Shown: positions 1-5,175 of the stretch, in pieces
Position numbering within the stretch: the first letter of the stretch is position 1
Layout: every line of letters begins with the position of its first letter
NCBI GenBank assembly: GCA_005793785.1
Contig: SXPW01000066.1
Span: 1 to 5,175, forward strand
DNA length: 5,175 nucleotides
Origin: Actinomycetota bacterium
GTDB taxonomy: Bacteria > Actinomycetota > Acidimicrobiia > Acidimicrobiales > Ilumatobacteraceae
Direction: 5' to 3'
Made by a program: the position numbers and the translations under genes
Notes under the pieces: generated by a model
What the model was told of the DNA's origin: nothing
Database searches by the model: none
What the model saw: only the letters and a program-made list of their open reading frames with translations

Positions 1-96
1 TGGTGAGCGTGGGACGGGTATGTCCTCGTCCGCAGGATCGCTGATGGCGTCGCGCAAGCGCGATCGCACGCCGTTGTCTGACATCCGTTCCGCCAC
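1..96 (-). CDS. N-terminal part of an unidentified minus-strand protein (partial, runs off the left edge)
   Basis: Reading the minus strand from a GTG at 96-94 gives 32 codons without a stop up to the window edge. The protein begins MAERMSDNGVRSRLRDAISD and continues with an acidic, proline-containing stretch. A strong Shine-Dalgarno sequence (AGGAAGG at 108-102) lies 5 nt before the GTG, which is the main reason for believing the gene and choosing this start. An in-frame ATG at 84-82 is the alternative start. The visible part is hydrophilic, rich in Arg and Asp, with no signal peptide or membrane segment. I do not recognise the family and assign no function. The gene diverges from the methyltransferase at 292, so the 97-291 spacer should hold promoters for both directions. 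Confidence 0.6.
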   Translation of the reverse strand, partial: MAERMSDNGVRSRLRDAISDPADEDIPVPRSP

Positions 97-101
97 GGCT
101 G

Positions 102-108
102 CCTTCCT
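102..108 (-). promoter_or_regulatory. Ribosome binding site of the minus-strand gene starting at 96
   Basis: On the minus strand the bases read AGGAAGG, close to the anti-Shine-Dalgarno complement, with a 5-nt spacer to the GTG at 96-94. It is one of only two clear Shine-Dalgarno sites in the window and it decides the start of that gene. Confidence 0.55.
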
Positions 109-240
109 TTACTCTTGTTCGACGGTGGTCTCGAAGGAGATTCCCCGCCTATGTGTGTTGGGCACTGTTGTAGCTGGCGAACTTTTCGGCGTGCCAAACC
201 GAGCACCAAGAATTTCCGAGCTCGTTACCGAATCTCGCTA

Positions 241-270
241 ACTTCGGGCTCCTTTCGACTGCCGTAGCGT
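241..270 (+). promoter_or_regulatory. Candidate promoter for the methyltransferase-glycosyltransferase pair
   Basis: ACTTCGG at 241-247 is followed after 17 bp by TAGCGT at 265-270. The hexamer fits the TANNNT form of an actinobacterial -10 box. The same heptamer, spacing and a near-identical hexamer (TAGCCT) recur before the aminopeptidase gene at 2291-2320, while the 17 bp between them differ. Transcription would begin near 277, leaving a leader of about 15 nt with no Shine-Dalgarno site before the ATG at 292. ACTTCGG does not resemble the usual TTGACA -35, so the call rests on the recurrence and the position. I see nothing else clear in the 97-291 spacer. Confidence 0.3.
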
Positions 271-291
271 GATGGCGCGACGTTTTCACTG

Positions 292-996
292 ATGAACCAC
301 CGACGCGTCCCTGACGATGCCTATCTCTCGGCGATGTATCAACTGGCGTACGGGAGGCTGGCGGACGTGGTGGGTGATCGTGTTTCAACGGGTCGCGTTC
401 TGGAGATTGGCTCGGGCCTGGCACTTGCCCGACTGTCGGGACACGATTGGTGGCACTCTGACGTGGTGTCATCGGACGGTCTCACGCTTCAGAATGTTGC
501 CGAACGCCTACCTTTTCAGGACGACTCACTGGATGCTCTCGTACTCAAGGACACTTGGCACCACATTCCGGACATCGAGGGCTTCCTCTCCGAGGCGCAC
601 CGAGTGCTCCGAGTGGGAGGAGTGATCGCGGTATTCGATCCGTATTGGGGAGTACTCGCTCGCTTCGTTTACCGCTTTCTCCACCAAGAACGGTGGGATA
701 CGCGTGCAAAGGGATGGTCATTCGACTCGGAAGACCCTTGGGACTCCAACCAGGCACTGACCTACGTCATGCTGCGACGTGACCAACACGTTTTCACAGC
801 ACGATGGGGCAATCGCTTTGCGCTCACCGAATACCGTCGTCACATCGGTCCGAGTTTCCTGCTCTCGGGTGGTGTCTCTCGGCGCACGGCGATTAGTGGG
901 AGACTCCTTCGTCGGATGTTGCAGTGGGAGGAGCGCAGGAGCACGTGGTTTGACCATCTCCGGTTCTTTCACGTCTTTGGCTTGGTCAAGAGATGA
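292..996 (+). CDS. Class I SAM-dependent methyltransferase (Methyltransf_11 type)
   Basis: This 234-residue protein is predicted to be a cytoplasmic enzyme that transfers a methyl group from S-adenosylmethionine. The nucleotide-binding motif VLEIGSG is at residues 36-42. Asp57 sits at the end of the next strand, where the ribose of SAM is usually bound. AERLPF (70-75) is the family's motif before the 'DDSLDALVLKDTWHHIPD' segment, and VLRVGG precedes strand five. The C-terminal part (ALTYVMLRRD, then FLLSGGVS) matches my recollection of a methyltransferase group found near glycosyltransferases. The substrate cannot be read from sequence; a glycan, glycolipid or lipid carrier is inferred from the neighbour. 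The ATG at 292 is the first start after an in-frame TAG at 265; it has no Shine-Dalgarno site, and Met15 (334) is an alternative. Its TGA overlaps the next gene's ATG, so the two are probably translated together. Confidence 0.85.
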   Translation: MNHRRVPDDAYLSAMYQLAYGRLADVVGDRVSTGRVLEIGSGLALARLSGHDWWHSDVVSSDGLTLQNVAERLPFQDDSLDALVLKDTWHHIPDIEGFLSEAHRVLRVGGVIAVFDPYWGVLARFVYRFLHQERWDTRAKGWSFDSEDPWDSNQALTYVMLRRDQHVFTARWGNRFALTEYRRHIGPSFLLSGGVSRRTAISGRLLRRMLQWEERRSTWFDHLRFFHVFGLVKR

Positions 997-2306
997 GCCG
1001 ACTCCACAAGTACCTCCATCGGGAACTCTCCCGGGTACTCGATGCCACGGCAGACACGGCGACGCGGCATGTGATTTCCGTTGGACCACACCAAGTCGGT
1101 CAAGCACTCCACACGACAATCGAGTCGGCACCATCAGGATTCGTTTCGGGATCCGTCCTCGCTGGCGAACTCCGACGCCAGGCGACGACATCCGTTCGCT
1201 CCGTGGTTCTGTTCGGAGCCCTGACGCGAGTCGACGACGTCTACACGGCACTCCATGGAGTGGCCGACGACTGGCAACCACATCAGCGACTCGTCTCCGT
1301 CTCGTACAACAGGCTGTGGCGTCCGGTCGTCAAGGTGATACGTGCGCTCACTGGTAGCCGAAACAACCAGGAGAACTGGATTCCCCCCGGCGAGATGTCA
1401 AACCTGCTCGAACAGTCAGGTTTTGAGATCGTCGAGCGACGAACAGCGGTGTTGTTGCCGCTATTTCTCCCGATACTCGGACGATTCATCAATCGATGGT
1501 TTTCACCTCTGCCGTTGCTACGGCACCTCTGCATCTTCAATGTGGTCGTTGCTCGCCCGCATCGACGAGCGCGACTCGGTGAGCCATCGGTCAGCGTGAT
1601 CGTCGCCGCGAGGAACGAAGAGGGCAATATTGCCGCTCTCGTTGATCGTGTTCCACGATTGGCGAGTCGTCAGGAGTTGATCTTCGTGGAAGGTGGCTCG
1701 CGGGACGACACCTGGGGCGCCATTCAGCGAACAATCGGTACAACGAACCCCTCTGGGTCGGTCGTCTCCGCCCACAAACAAACGGGGGTGGGCAAAGGCG
1801 ACGCCGTGCGACTTGGCTTTACTCACGCCACTGGAGACATCCTCATCATCTTGGACGCGGATTTGTCCGTTCCGCCGGAGGAACTCACCAGATTCATCGA
1901 ACTCCTTCGATCGAACACCTGTGAGTTTGCAAACGGCTCCCGACTCGTCTACCCGATGGAGCGGCAAGCAATGCAGTTTCTCAACCTGATTGGTAATCGA
2001 CTCTTCGGCGTGGCGTTCTCCTATCTTCTCGGTCAGTCGGTACGTGACACTCTCTGCGGTACCAAGGCGTTGTGGGCGGAGGACTATCGCAACATTGCTC
2101 GTCAACGATCACACTTCGGTGACTTCGATCCATTCGGTGACTTCGATTTGCTCTTCGGCGCGGCACGCCTCCACCTGCGAATCCGAGACGTACCGGTGCA
2201 CTACAAGGAACGCGTCTACGGTTCCACGAACATCTCCCGATTCCGACATGGCGTCATGCTGTTGCGTATGACGGCGGTGGCCGCACGCAAACTTCGGTTC
2301 ATCTAG
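993..2306 (+). CDS. Family 2 glycosyltransferase with a degenerate N-terminal methyltransferase-like domain
   Basis: This is a two-part protein of 437 residues. Residues 198-437 form a GT-A fold family 2 glycosyltransferase that should move a sugar from an activated nucleotide donor. Visible are the strand-one motif PSVSVIVAARNEE (198-210), FVEGGSRDDT, GKGDAVRLGF, the metal-binding DAD at 288-290, the FGDFDPFGDFD motif at 375-385, and a C-terminal ERVYGSTNISRFRHG segment. The order and wording match proteins usually annotated as bifunctional methyltransferase/glycosyltransferase family 2. Residues 1-190 align by eye with the methyltransferase half of those proteins (RLVSVSYNRLWRPV, then NWIPPGEMSNLLEQSGFE). 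The first ~50 residues of that half seem missing, and the SAM-binding motif reads VISVGPHQVG (27-36), without the usual acidic residue or glycine pattern. This half is therefore probably inactive. Residues 151-188 are hydrophobic and may contact the membrane. A role in surface glycan or glycolipid synthesis is inferred. Confidence 0.85.
   Translation: MSRLHKYLHRELSRVLDATADTATRHVISVGPHQVGQALHTTIESAPSGFVSGSVLAGELRRQATTSVRSVVLFGALTRVDDVYTALHGVADDWQPHQRLVSVSYNRLWRPVVKVIRALTGSRNNQENWIPPGEMSNLLEQSGFEIVERRTAVLLPLFLPILGRFINRWFSPLPLLRHLCIFNVVVARPHRRARLGEPSVSVIVAARNEEGNIAALVDRVPRLASRQELIFVEGGSRDDTWGAIQRTIGTTNPSGSVVSAHKQTGVGKGDAVRLGFTHATGDILIILDADLSVPPEELTRFIELLRSNTCEFANGSRLVYPMERQAMQFLNLIGNRLFGVAFSYLLGQSVRDTLCGTKALWAEDYRNIARQRSHFGDFDPFGDFDLLFGAARLHLRIRDVPVHYKERVYGSTNISRFRHGVMLLRMTAVAARKLRFI
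2115..2147 (+). repeat. Short direct repeat inside the glycosyltransferase gene (2 x 15 bp, period 18)
   Basis: The 15-bp unit TTCGGTGACTTCGAT occurs at 2115-2129 and again, identical, at 2133-2147. It encodes the FGDFD-P-FGDFD motif (residues 375-385). I recall this doubled motif as conserved in related glycosyltransferases, so it is most likely a protein motif that happens to use the same codons twice, not a regulatory or mobile repeat. The identical units could allow 18-bp slippage, which would stay in frame. Confidence 0.7.
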
Positions 2307-2320
2307 CGAGCCCATAGCCT
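2291..2320 (+). promoter_or_regulatory. Candidate promoter for the aminopeptidase gene, possibly giving a leaderless mRNA
   Basis: ACTTCGG at 2291-2297 (inside the last codons of the glycosyltransferase) is followed after 17 bp by TAGCCT at 2315-2320. This is the same layout as at 241-270. About seven bases after the -10-like hexamer lies the GTG at 2327, so transcription could start on the start codon itself. The gene lacks a Shine-Dalgarno site, which fits a leaderless message, common in actinobacteria. ACTTCGG also occurs at 2113 within coding sequence, so the heptamer alone is weak evidence. Confidence 0.35.
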
Positions 2321-2326
2321 GACGGT

Positions 2327-3307
2327 GTGCGCTCCACACCACAGCCACCCAAGGTGTTGCCGTTGGCGAACGAATCGTGTTGGTGCGGTAGCGGTCGCAA
2401 GTACAAGCGATGTCACAAGCCCCTCGAGGGACGGGTATTGAAGGGTGTGGTCAGCCCCATGCGCAGCGTTCCCGACCACATCGAGAAGCCCCCGTACGCG
2501 CTGACCGGTCAAGTGAGGCGGCGGTCGGAATCGGCGGTCAAGTCTCCGGATGTCATCGCACGAATGCGCCGTGCAGGGGCGGTGGCGGCGGAGGTACTAC
2601 GGCTCGCCGGCGCCAAGGTGAAACCCGGAATCACCACCGAGGAAATCGACGTCTACGTGCACGAGTTGTGCATCGCCCGTGGCGCGTACCCGAGTCCGCT
2701 CAACTACCAGAACTTCCCCAAGAGCGTCTGCACCAGCGTGAACGAGGTGATCTGTCATGGAATCCCCGACTCTCGCGAACTTCTGGAAGGTGACATCGTC
2801 AATCTCGACGTCACGTGCTTCCTCGACGGAGTGCACGGCGACACGAACGCCACCTTCGCCGTCGGCAACATCAGCGACGAGGACCAACGGCTCATCCAAG
2901 TGACGGAAGAGTGCATGTGGCTGGGCATCGAGACCGTGAAACCCAACGTGCCCCTGTGTGAGATTGGTCGAGCCATCGAGACGCATGCGAAGAAACTGCG
3001 CTACGGAGTGGTGAAGGCATTCATCGGTCACGGCATCGGAGAACAGTTCCACACGGACGTCCAGATCCTCCACTACTACGAGCCTCGAAACAACATGCTC
3101 ATGCAACCGGTCATGACCTTCACCATCGAACCGATGATCACCATCGGTTCGGACAAGCACCGCATGTGGGATGACGAGTGGACGGCTGTCACCATCGACG
3201 GGAAGAGAACGGCACAGTTCGAACACACCGTGCTGGTCACCGACGAGGGCTTCGAGGTGCTCACTGCACCGAACGCAGTGTCGCCGAAATCCCCGTTCTC
3301 GAACTGA
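2327..3307 (+). CDS. map: Methionine aminopeptidase, type I, with N-terminal SEC-C zinc motif
   Basis: This 326-residue metalloenzyme removes the initiator methionine from new proteins at the ribosome. All the residues known from E. coli MetAP are present with matching spacing: His144 (CHGIP), metal ligands Asp161 (NLDVT), Asp172 (HGDTN), His235 (GHGIG), Glu268 (TIEPM) and Glu299 (FEHT). The N-terminus adds a SEC-C motif, C18-W-C20-x8-C29-H30, which binds zinc. A linker around residues 44-58 (SPMRSVPDHIEKPPY) resembles the N-terminal extension of the mycobacterial type Ic enzyme. At about 250 residues the catalytic part has normal length. The GTG at 2327 is taken as the start because it keeps the whole SEC-C motif; there is no Shine-Dalgarno site, and in-frame GTG at 2354 or TTG at 2357 would also keep the motif. 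The start is 20 nt after the glycosyltransferase stop, so read-through from it is possible. Confidence 0.95.
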   Translation: MRSTPQPPKVLPLANESCWCGSGRKYKRCHKPLEGRVLKGVVSPMRSVPDHIEKPPYALTGQVRRRSESAVKSPDVIARMRRAGAVAAEVLRLAGAKVKPGITTEEIDVYVHELCIARGAYPSPLNYQNFPKSVCTSVNEVICHGIPDSRELLEGDIVNLDVTCFLDGVHGDTNATFAVGNISDEDQRLIQVTEECMWLGIETVKPNVPLCEIGRAIETHAKKLRYGVVKAFIGHGIGEQFHTDVQILHYYEPRNNMLMQPVMTFTIEPMITIGSDKHRMWDDEWTAVTIDGKRTAQFEHTVLVTDEGFEVLTAPNAVSPKSPFSN

Positions 3308-3331
3308 TTTTTCCATCTCGGAGCGGACGAC

Positions 3332-3337
3332 TAAGGT
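3332..3337 (+). promoter_or_regulatory. Candidate -10 box for the alpha/beta hydrolase gene
   Basis: TAAGGT lies in the 62-bp gap between the aminopeptidase and the hydrolase and fits the TANNNT -10 form. A start near 3344 would give a leader of about 25 nt containing the Shine-Dalgarno site at 3358-3364. No good -35 box is visible 17 bp upstream (TTTTCC at 3309-3314 is a poor match), so this is tentative. Confidence 0.3.
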
Positions 3338-3357
3338 TCGCTACATCGCACACGATT

Positions 3358-3364
3358 GAAGGAG
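3358..3364 (+). promoter_or_regulatory. Ribosome binding site of the alpha/beta hydrolase
   Basis: GAAGGAG ends 5 nt before the ATG at 3370. It is the strongest Shine-Dalgarno site on the + strand of this window. It fixes the hydrolase start at 3370, although the reading frame stays open upstream into the aminopeptidase gene. Confidence 0.75.
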
Positions 3365-3369
3365 TCGCC

Positions 3370-4155
3370 ATGCCCTTTGCCCAGGTGAACGGTCAGAAGA
3401 TCCATTACCGCGACAGTGGTGGGCGGGGTCCGGTCGTCGTGCTCTCCCACGGCTTCCTCATGGATCTGACCATGTTCGACGCCCAGGTCAGCGCGTTGTC
3501 GGACAAGTTCCGCGTCATCACTTGGGACGAACGAGGCTTCGGTGACACCGAGTATGACGGCAAACCATTCACCTACTGGGACTCGGCCAACGATTGTCTC
3601 GCACTCATGACGCATCTTGGTATCGACACTGCGGTGCTTGGAGGAATGTCGCAGGGAGGCTTCCTGTCGCTGCGAGCAGCGCTCACGGCTCCCGAGCGAG
3701 TGAAGGCACTCGTACTCATCGATACCGCGGCCGACAACGACGGTCCAGAGACGCTCGCCGCCTATCGCGGAATGGTGGATGCCTGGGTCACTCACGGACC
3801 GGTGGACGATCTGGCGAACGTCATCGCCAACATCATCATCGCGAATCCCACGGAGAATGCGAAATGGATCGCAAAATGGAAGGCCAGACCGAAGGAACTC
3901 ATGACCCACCCGTCCGGATGTCTCCTCGACCGTGACGACATCACGTCGCGCATCGGCGAAATCTCCTGTCCGGCTCTCATCATTCACGGCACCAACGACA
4001 CCGCCATCAGCGCCGACCGCGCCGAAGCCCTGCGCAAGGGCTTGCGAAACGCGCAGGACATCGTGTGGGTCGAGGGTGCGGCACACGCAGCCAACCTCAC
4101 GCATCCACACATCGTCAATCCACCGCTGAGAGCGTTTCTCGAGCGAGTCGCCTAG
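3370..4155 (+). CDS. Alpha/beta-fold hydrolase
   Basis: This 261-residue single-domain hydrolase of the alpha/beta fold is probably cytoplasmic, with no signal peptide. The full catalytic triad is visible: nucleophile Ser94 in G-M-S-Q-G (92-96), acid Asp210 in HGTND, and His239 in GAAHAANL near the C-terminus. His27-Gly28-Phe29 follows a hydrophobic strand and forms the oxyanion-hole region, and DERGFG is the usual motif after strand four. Because the nucleophile is Ser and not Asp, it is not a haloalkane dehalogenase or epoxide hydrolase. It could be an esterase, a lactonase (3-oxoadipate enol-lactonase-like) or a C-C bond hydrolase; the sequence does not decide the substrate. The frame is open back to 3178, but that part overlaps the aminopeptidase in another frame, and the Shine-Dalgarno site supports 3370. 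The CoaA gene begins 12 nt after the stop, so the two are probably co-transcribed. Confidence 0.9.
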   Translation: MPFAQVNGQKIHYRDSGGRGPVVVLSHGFLMDLTMFDAQVSALSDKFRVITWDERGFGDTEYDGKPFTYWDSANDCLALMTHLGIDTAVLGGMSQGGFLSLRAALTAPERVKALVLIDTAADNDGPETLAAYRGMVDAWVTHGPVDDLANVIANIIIANPTENAKWIAKWKARPKELMTHPSGCLLDRDDITSRIGEISCPALIIHGTNDTAISADRAEALRKGLRNAQDIVWVEGAAHAANLTHPHIVNPPLRAFLERVA

Positions 4156-4158
4156 CGT
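4153..4158 (+). promoter_or_regulatory. Possible -10 box overlapping the hydrolase stop codon, before coaA
   Basis: TAGCGT begins with the hydrolase's TAG stop and ends 9 nt before the GTG of coaA. It is identical to the candidate -10 hexamer at 265-270. There is no ACTTCGG or TTGACA-like box 17 bp upstream, and the overlap with a stop codon makes a chance match easy. CoaA has no Shine-Dalgarno site, so either a near-leaderless message or re-initiation after the hydrolase stop must supply translation. Confidence 0.2.
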
Positions 4159-4167
4159 TACACCCGC

Positions 4168-5100
4168 GTGATCGACGGGGGTGACGTTCCGCGTTTCGAA
4201 CGATTCGACCGGGAGCAGTGGGCACTGTTGCGTGCCCAAACACCGCTCACCATCCGAGAAAAAGATCTCGAGGCGCTGCGTGGTATCAACGAGCAGGTAG
4301 ATCTCGACGAGGTTGCGGCGATCTACCTACCACTCACCCGACTACTCAATCTGTATGTTTCGGCGACACAGAACCTGCATCGGGTCTCGTCGACGTTCCT
4401 CGGCACCATCGCACCGAAACTTCCGTACGTCATTGGTATCGCCGGCAGTGTTGCGGTTGGCAAGAGCACGCTGGCCCGAATCCTGCAAGCACTGCTCTCG
4501 CGTTGGCCGGAGCACCCGCGGGTGGAGCTCGTCACGACGGACGGATTCCTGTTCCCCAACTCCGAACTCGAGGCCCGGGGCATCATGGACCGCAAGGGAT
4601 TCCCCGAGAGCTACGACACCCGACGACTGCTCGATTTCCTCCGCGCCGTCAAGAGCGGTGAACCCGAGGTCAACGTCCCGGTGTACAGCCACATCATTTA
4701 CGACGTCCTCCCCGACCGCTACGAAATCGTCCATCAGCCAGACATCCTCATCCTCGAAGGACTCAACGTGCTCCAGGTCGATTCGCGCGCGAACGAATTC
4801 GTGAGCGACTACTTCGACTTCTCCATCTACCTCGACGCCCAAGAGGCGCTCGTCGAGTCATGGTTCGTGGAACGCTTTCACGCGTTGCGACGAACCGTCT
4901 TCCAGGATCCCGAGAGTTTCTTCCGCCACTTCGCCGACCTCACCGAACAACAGGCCGAAGCACTCGCACATCAAATCTGGGAGACCATCAATGGTCGCAA
5001 CTTGCGCGAGAACATCGCGCCAACGAAGGGTCGGGCATCGCTCGTCATCGAAAAGGGTGACGACCACCGCGTCACCGACGTGTTCCTGCGCAAGTTGTAG
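4168..5100 (+). CDS. coaA: Pantothenate kinase, type I (CoaA)
   Basis: This enzyme of 310 residues phosphorylates pantothenate with ATP, the first and usually rate-controlling step of coenzyme A synthesis in the cytoplasm. Its length is close to the E. coli (316) and mycobacterial (about 312) enzymes. The Walker A motif GSVAVGKST is at residues 93-101. Counting from E. coli CoaA with an offset of two, Lys99, Arg104, Asp125 (TTDGFL), His175 (VYSHIIYD) and Arg241 match Lys101, Arg106, Asp127, His177 and Arg243, which serve in ATP or pantothenate binding, catalysis and CoA feedback. The N-terminal segment (LTIREKDLEALRGINEQVDL) and the C-terminal NIAPTKGRASLVIEKG are also typical. All this points to an active, CoA-inhibited enzyme. 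The start is a GTG 12 nt after the hydrolase stop, without a Shine-Dalgarno site. The link to the hydrolase looks positional, not metabolic. Confidence 0.97.
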   Translation: MIDGGDVPRFERFDREQWALLRAQTPLTIREKDLEALRGINEQVDLDEVAAIYLPLTRLLNLYVSATQNLHRVSSTFLGTIAPKLPYVIGIAGSVAVGKSTLARILQALLSRWPEHPRVELVTTDGFLFPNSELEARGIMDRKGFPESYDTRRLLDFLRAVKSGEPEVNVPVYSHIIYDVLPDRYEIVHQPDILILEGLNVLQVDSRANEFVSDYFDFSIYLDAQEALVESWFVERFHALRRTVFQDPESFFRHFADLTEQQAEALAHQIWETINGRNLRENIAPTKGRASLVIEKGDDHRVTDVFLRKL

Positions 5101-5126
5101 CCGAGCGACATCGCGCCGCGGGGCGA

Positions 5127-5175
5127 TTATCTGTGCAGTGAATTCAGGTAGTTGTACACGGTGATACGCGAGACA
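5127..5175 (-). CDS. C-terminal end of a convergent minus-strand protein, probably a helix-turn-helix regulator (partial)
   Basis: Reading the minus strand inward from the right edge gives VSRITVYNYLNSLHR followed by TAA (5129-5127). The wording 'VSRITVYNYL' is that of the recognition helix of a helix-turn-helix domain, similar to the end of HTH_22 domains in YheO/DauR-type regulators. A recognition helix at the very C-terminus fits that type. The gene converges on coaA with only 26 bp between the two stop codons. Only 15 residues are visible, so the family is an inference; the frame could also be a chance opening. Confidence 0.5.
   Translation of the reverse strand, partial: VSRITVYNYLNSLHR

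Noticed and set aside
50..67. Inverted repeat TCGCGC-AA-GCGCGA with an adjoining GCGATCGC palindrome
   Set aside because: It lies inside the minus-strand coding sequence (Arg/Ser/Leu codons). Such GC-rich palindromes are expected by chance, and a single GCGATCGC is no sign of the cyanobacterial HIP1 element.
167..197. Possible minus-strand promoter (TTGGCA at 197-192, TACAAC at 172-167)
   Set aside because: The 19-bp spacer is too long and the -10 matches at only four of six positions, so it is too weak to list as a feature.
217..224. CGAGCTCG palindrome in the divergent spacer, as a possible operator
   Set aside because: It is only 8 bp, has no flanking symmetry and no second copy, so chance is enough to explain it.
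20..241. Open frame on the + strand (73 codons)
   Set aside because: It runs opposite the better supported minus-strand gene start at 96 and across the intergenic spacer. It has no Shine-Dalgarno site and no recognisable protein features.
2597..3316. Long minus-strand open frame (239 codons) opposite the aminopeptidase
   Set aside because: It lies over a gene with every catalytic residue in place. Its His/Val/Asp-rich composition is the usual mirror of GC-biased codons, with no motif of its own.
3178..3369. Longer N-terminus for the hydrolase
   Set aside because: This part overlaps the aminopeptidase C-terminus in another frame and reads as non-protein-like sequence. The GAAGGAG site points to 3370.
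3331..4239. Long minus-strand open frame (302 codons) opposite the alpha/beta hydrolase
   Set aside because: It is a shadow of the hydrolase and the start of coaA. No domain is visible, and the opposite strand carries a complete catalytic triad and a good ribosome binding site.
5110..5127. Possible hairpin terminator between the convergent stops (ATCGC ... GCGAT, or CGCC-GCGG-GGCG)
   Set aside because: Only 4-5 bp can pair in either form, and no T-tract follows on either strand, so an intrinsic terminator is not supported.

Overview
The window is ordinary chromosomal DNA from a moderately GC-rich bacterium. An actinobacterium is the best fit, possibly of the Acidimicrobiia type. This is inferred from a GC content in the mid to high 50s by eye, GTG starts, weak or absent Shine-Dalgarno sites on several genes, a mycobacterial-type linker in the methionine aminopeptidase and a type I pantothenate kinase. 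The assignment was not tested by any search.

Layout: five complete genes lie head to tail on the + strand, flanked by the ends of two minus-strand genes. At 1-96 (minus) is the N-terminal end of an unidentified gene that diverges from the rest across a spacer of about 195 bp. At 292-996 is a class I SAM-dependent methyltransferase. Its stop overlaps (ATGA) the start of a family 2 glycosyltransferase at 993-2306, which carries a degenerate methyltransferase-like N-terminal half. Next come a SEC-C zinc-motif methionine aminopeptidase (2327-3307), an alpha/beta hydrolase (3370-4155) and type I pantothenate kinase CoaA (4168-5100). At 5127-5175 (minus) is the C-terminus of a convergent gene that looks like the end of a helix-turn-helix DNA-binding domain.

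How the genes work together: the methyltransferase and glycosyltransferase form a translationally coupled pair, probably for making or modifying a surface glycan or glycolipid. The other three genes are housekeeping or general metabolism: N-terminal methionine removal from proteins, hydrolysis of an unknown ester or similar substrate, and the first step of coenzyme A synthesis. They look like neighbours transcribed in one direction rather than one pathway.

I found no mobile element, CRISPR array, RNA gene or clearly new system. The points most worth a second look are the apparently SAM-dead methyltransferase domain fused to the glycosyltransferase, the SEC-C plus type Ic-like linker on the aminopeptidase, a possible shared promoter form (ACTTCGG-N17-TAGC[G/C]T) before two genes, and the two partial genes at the window edges.
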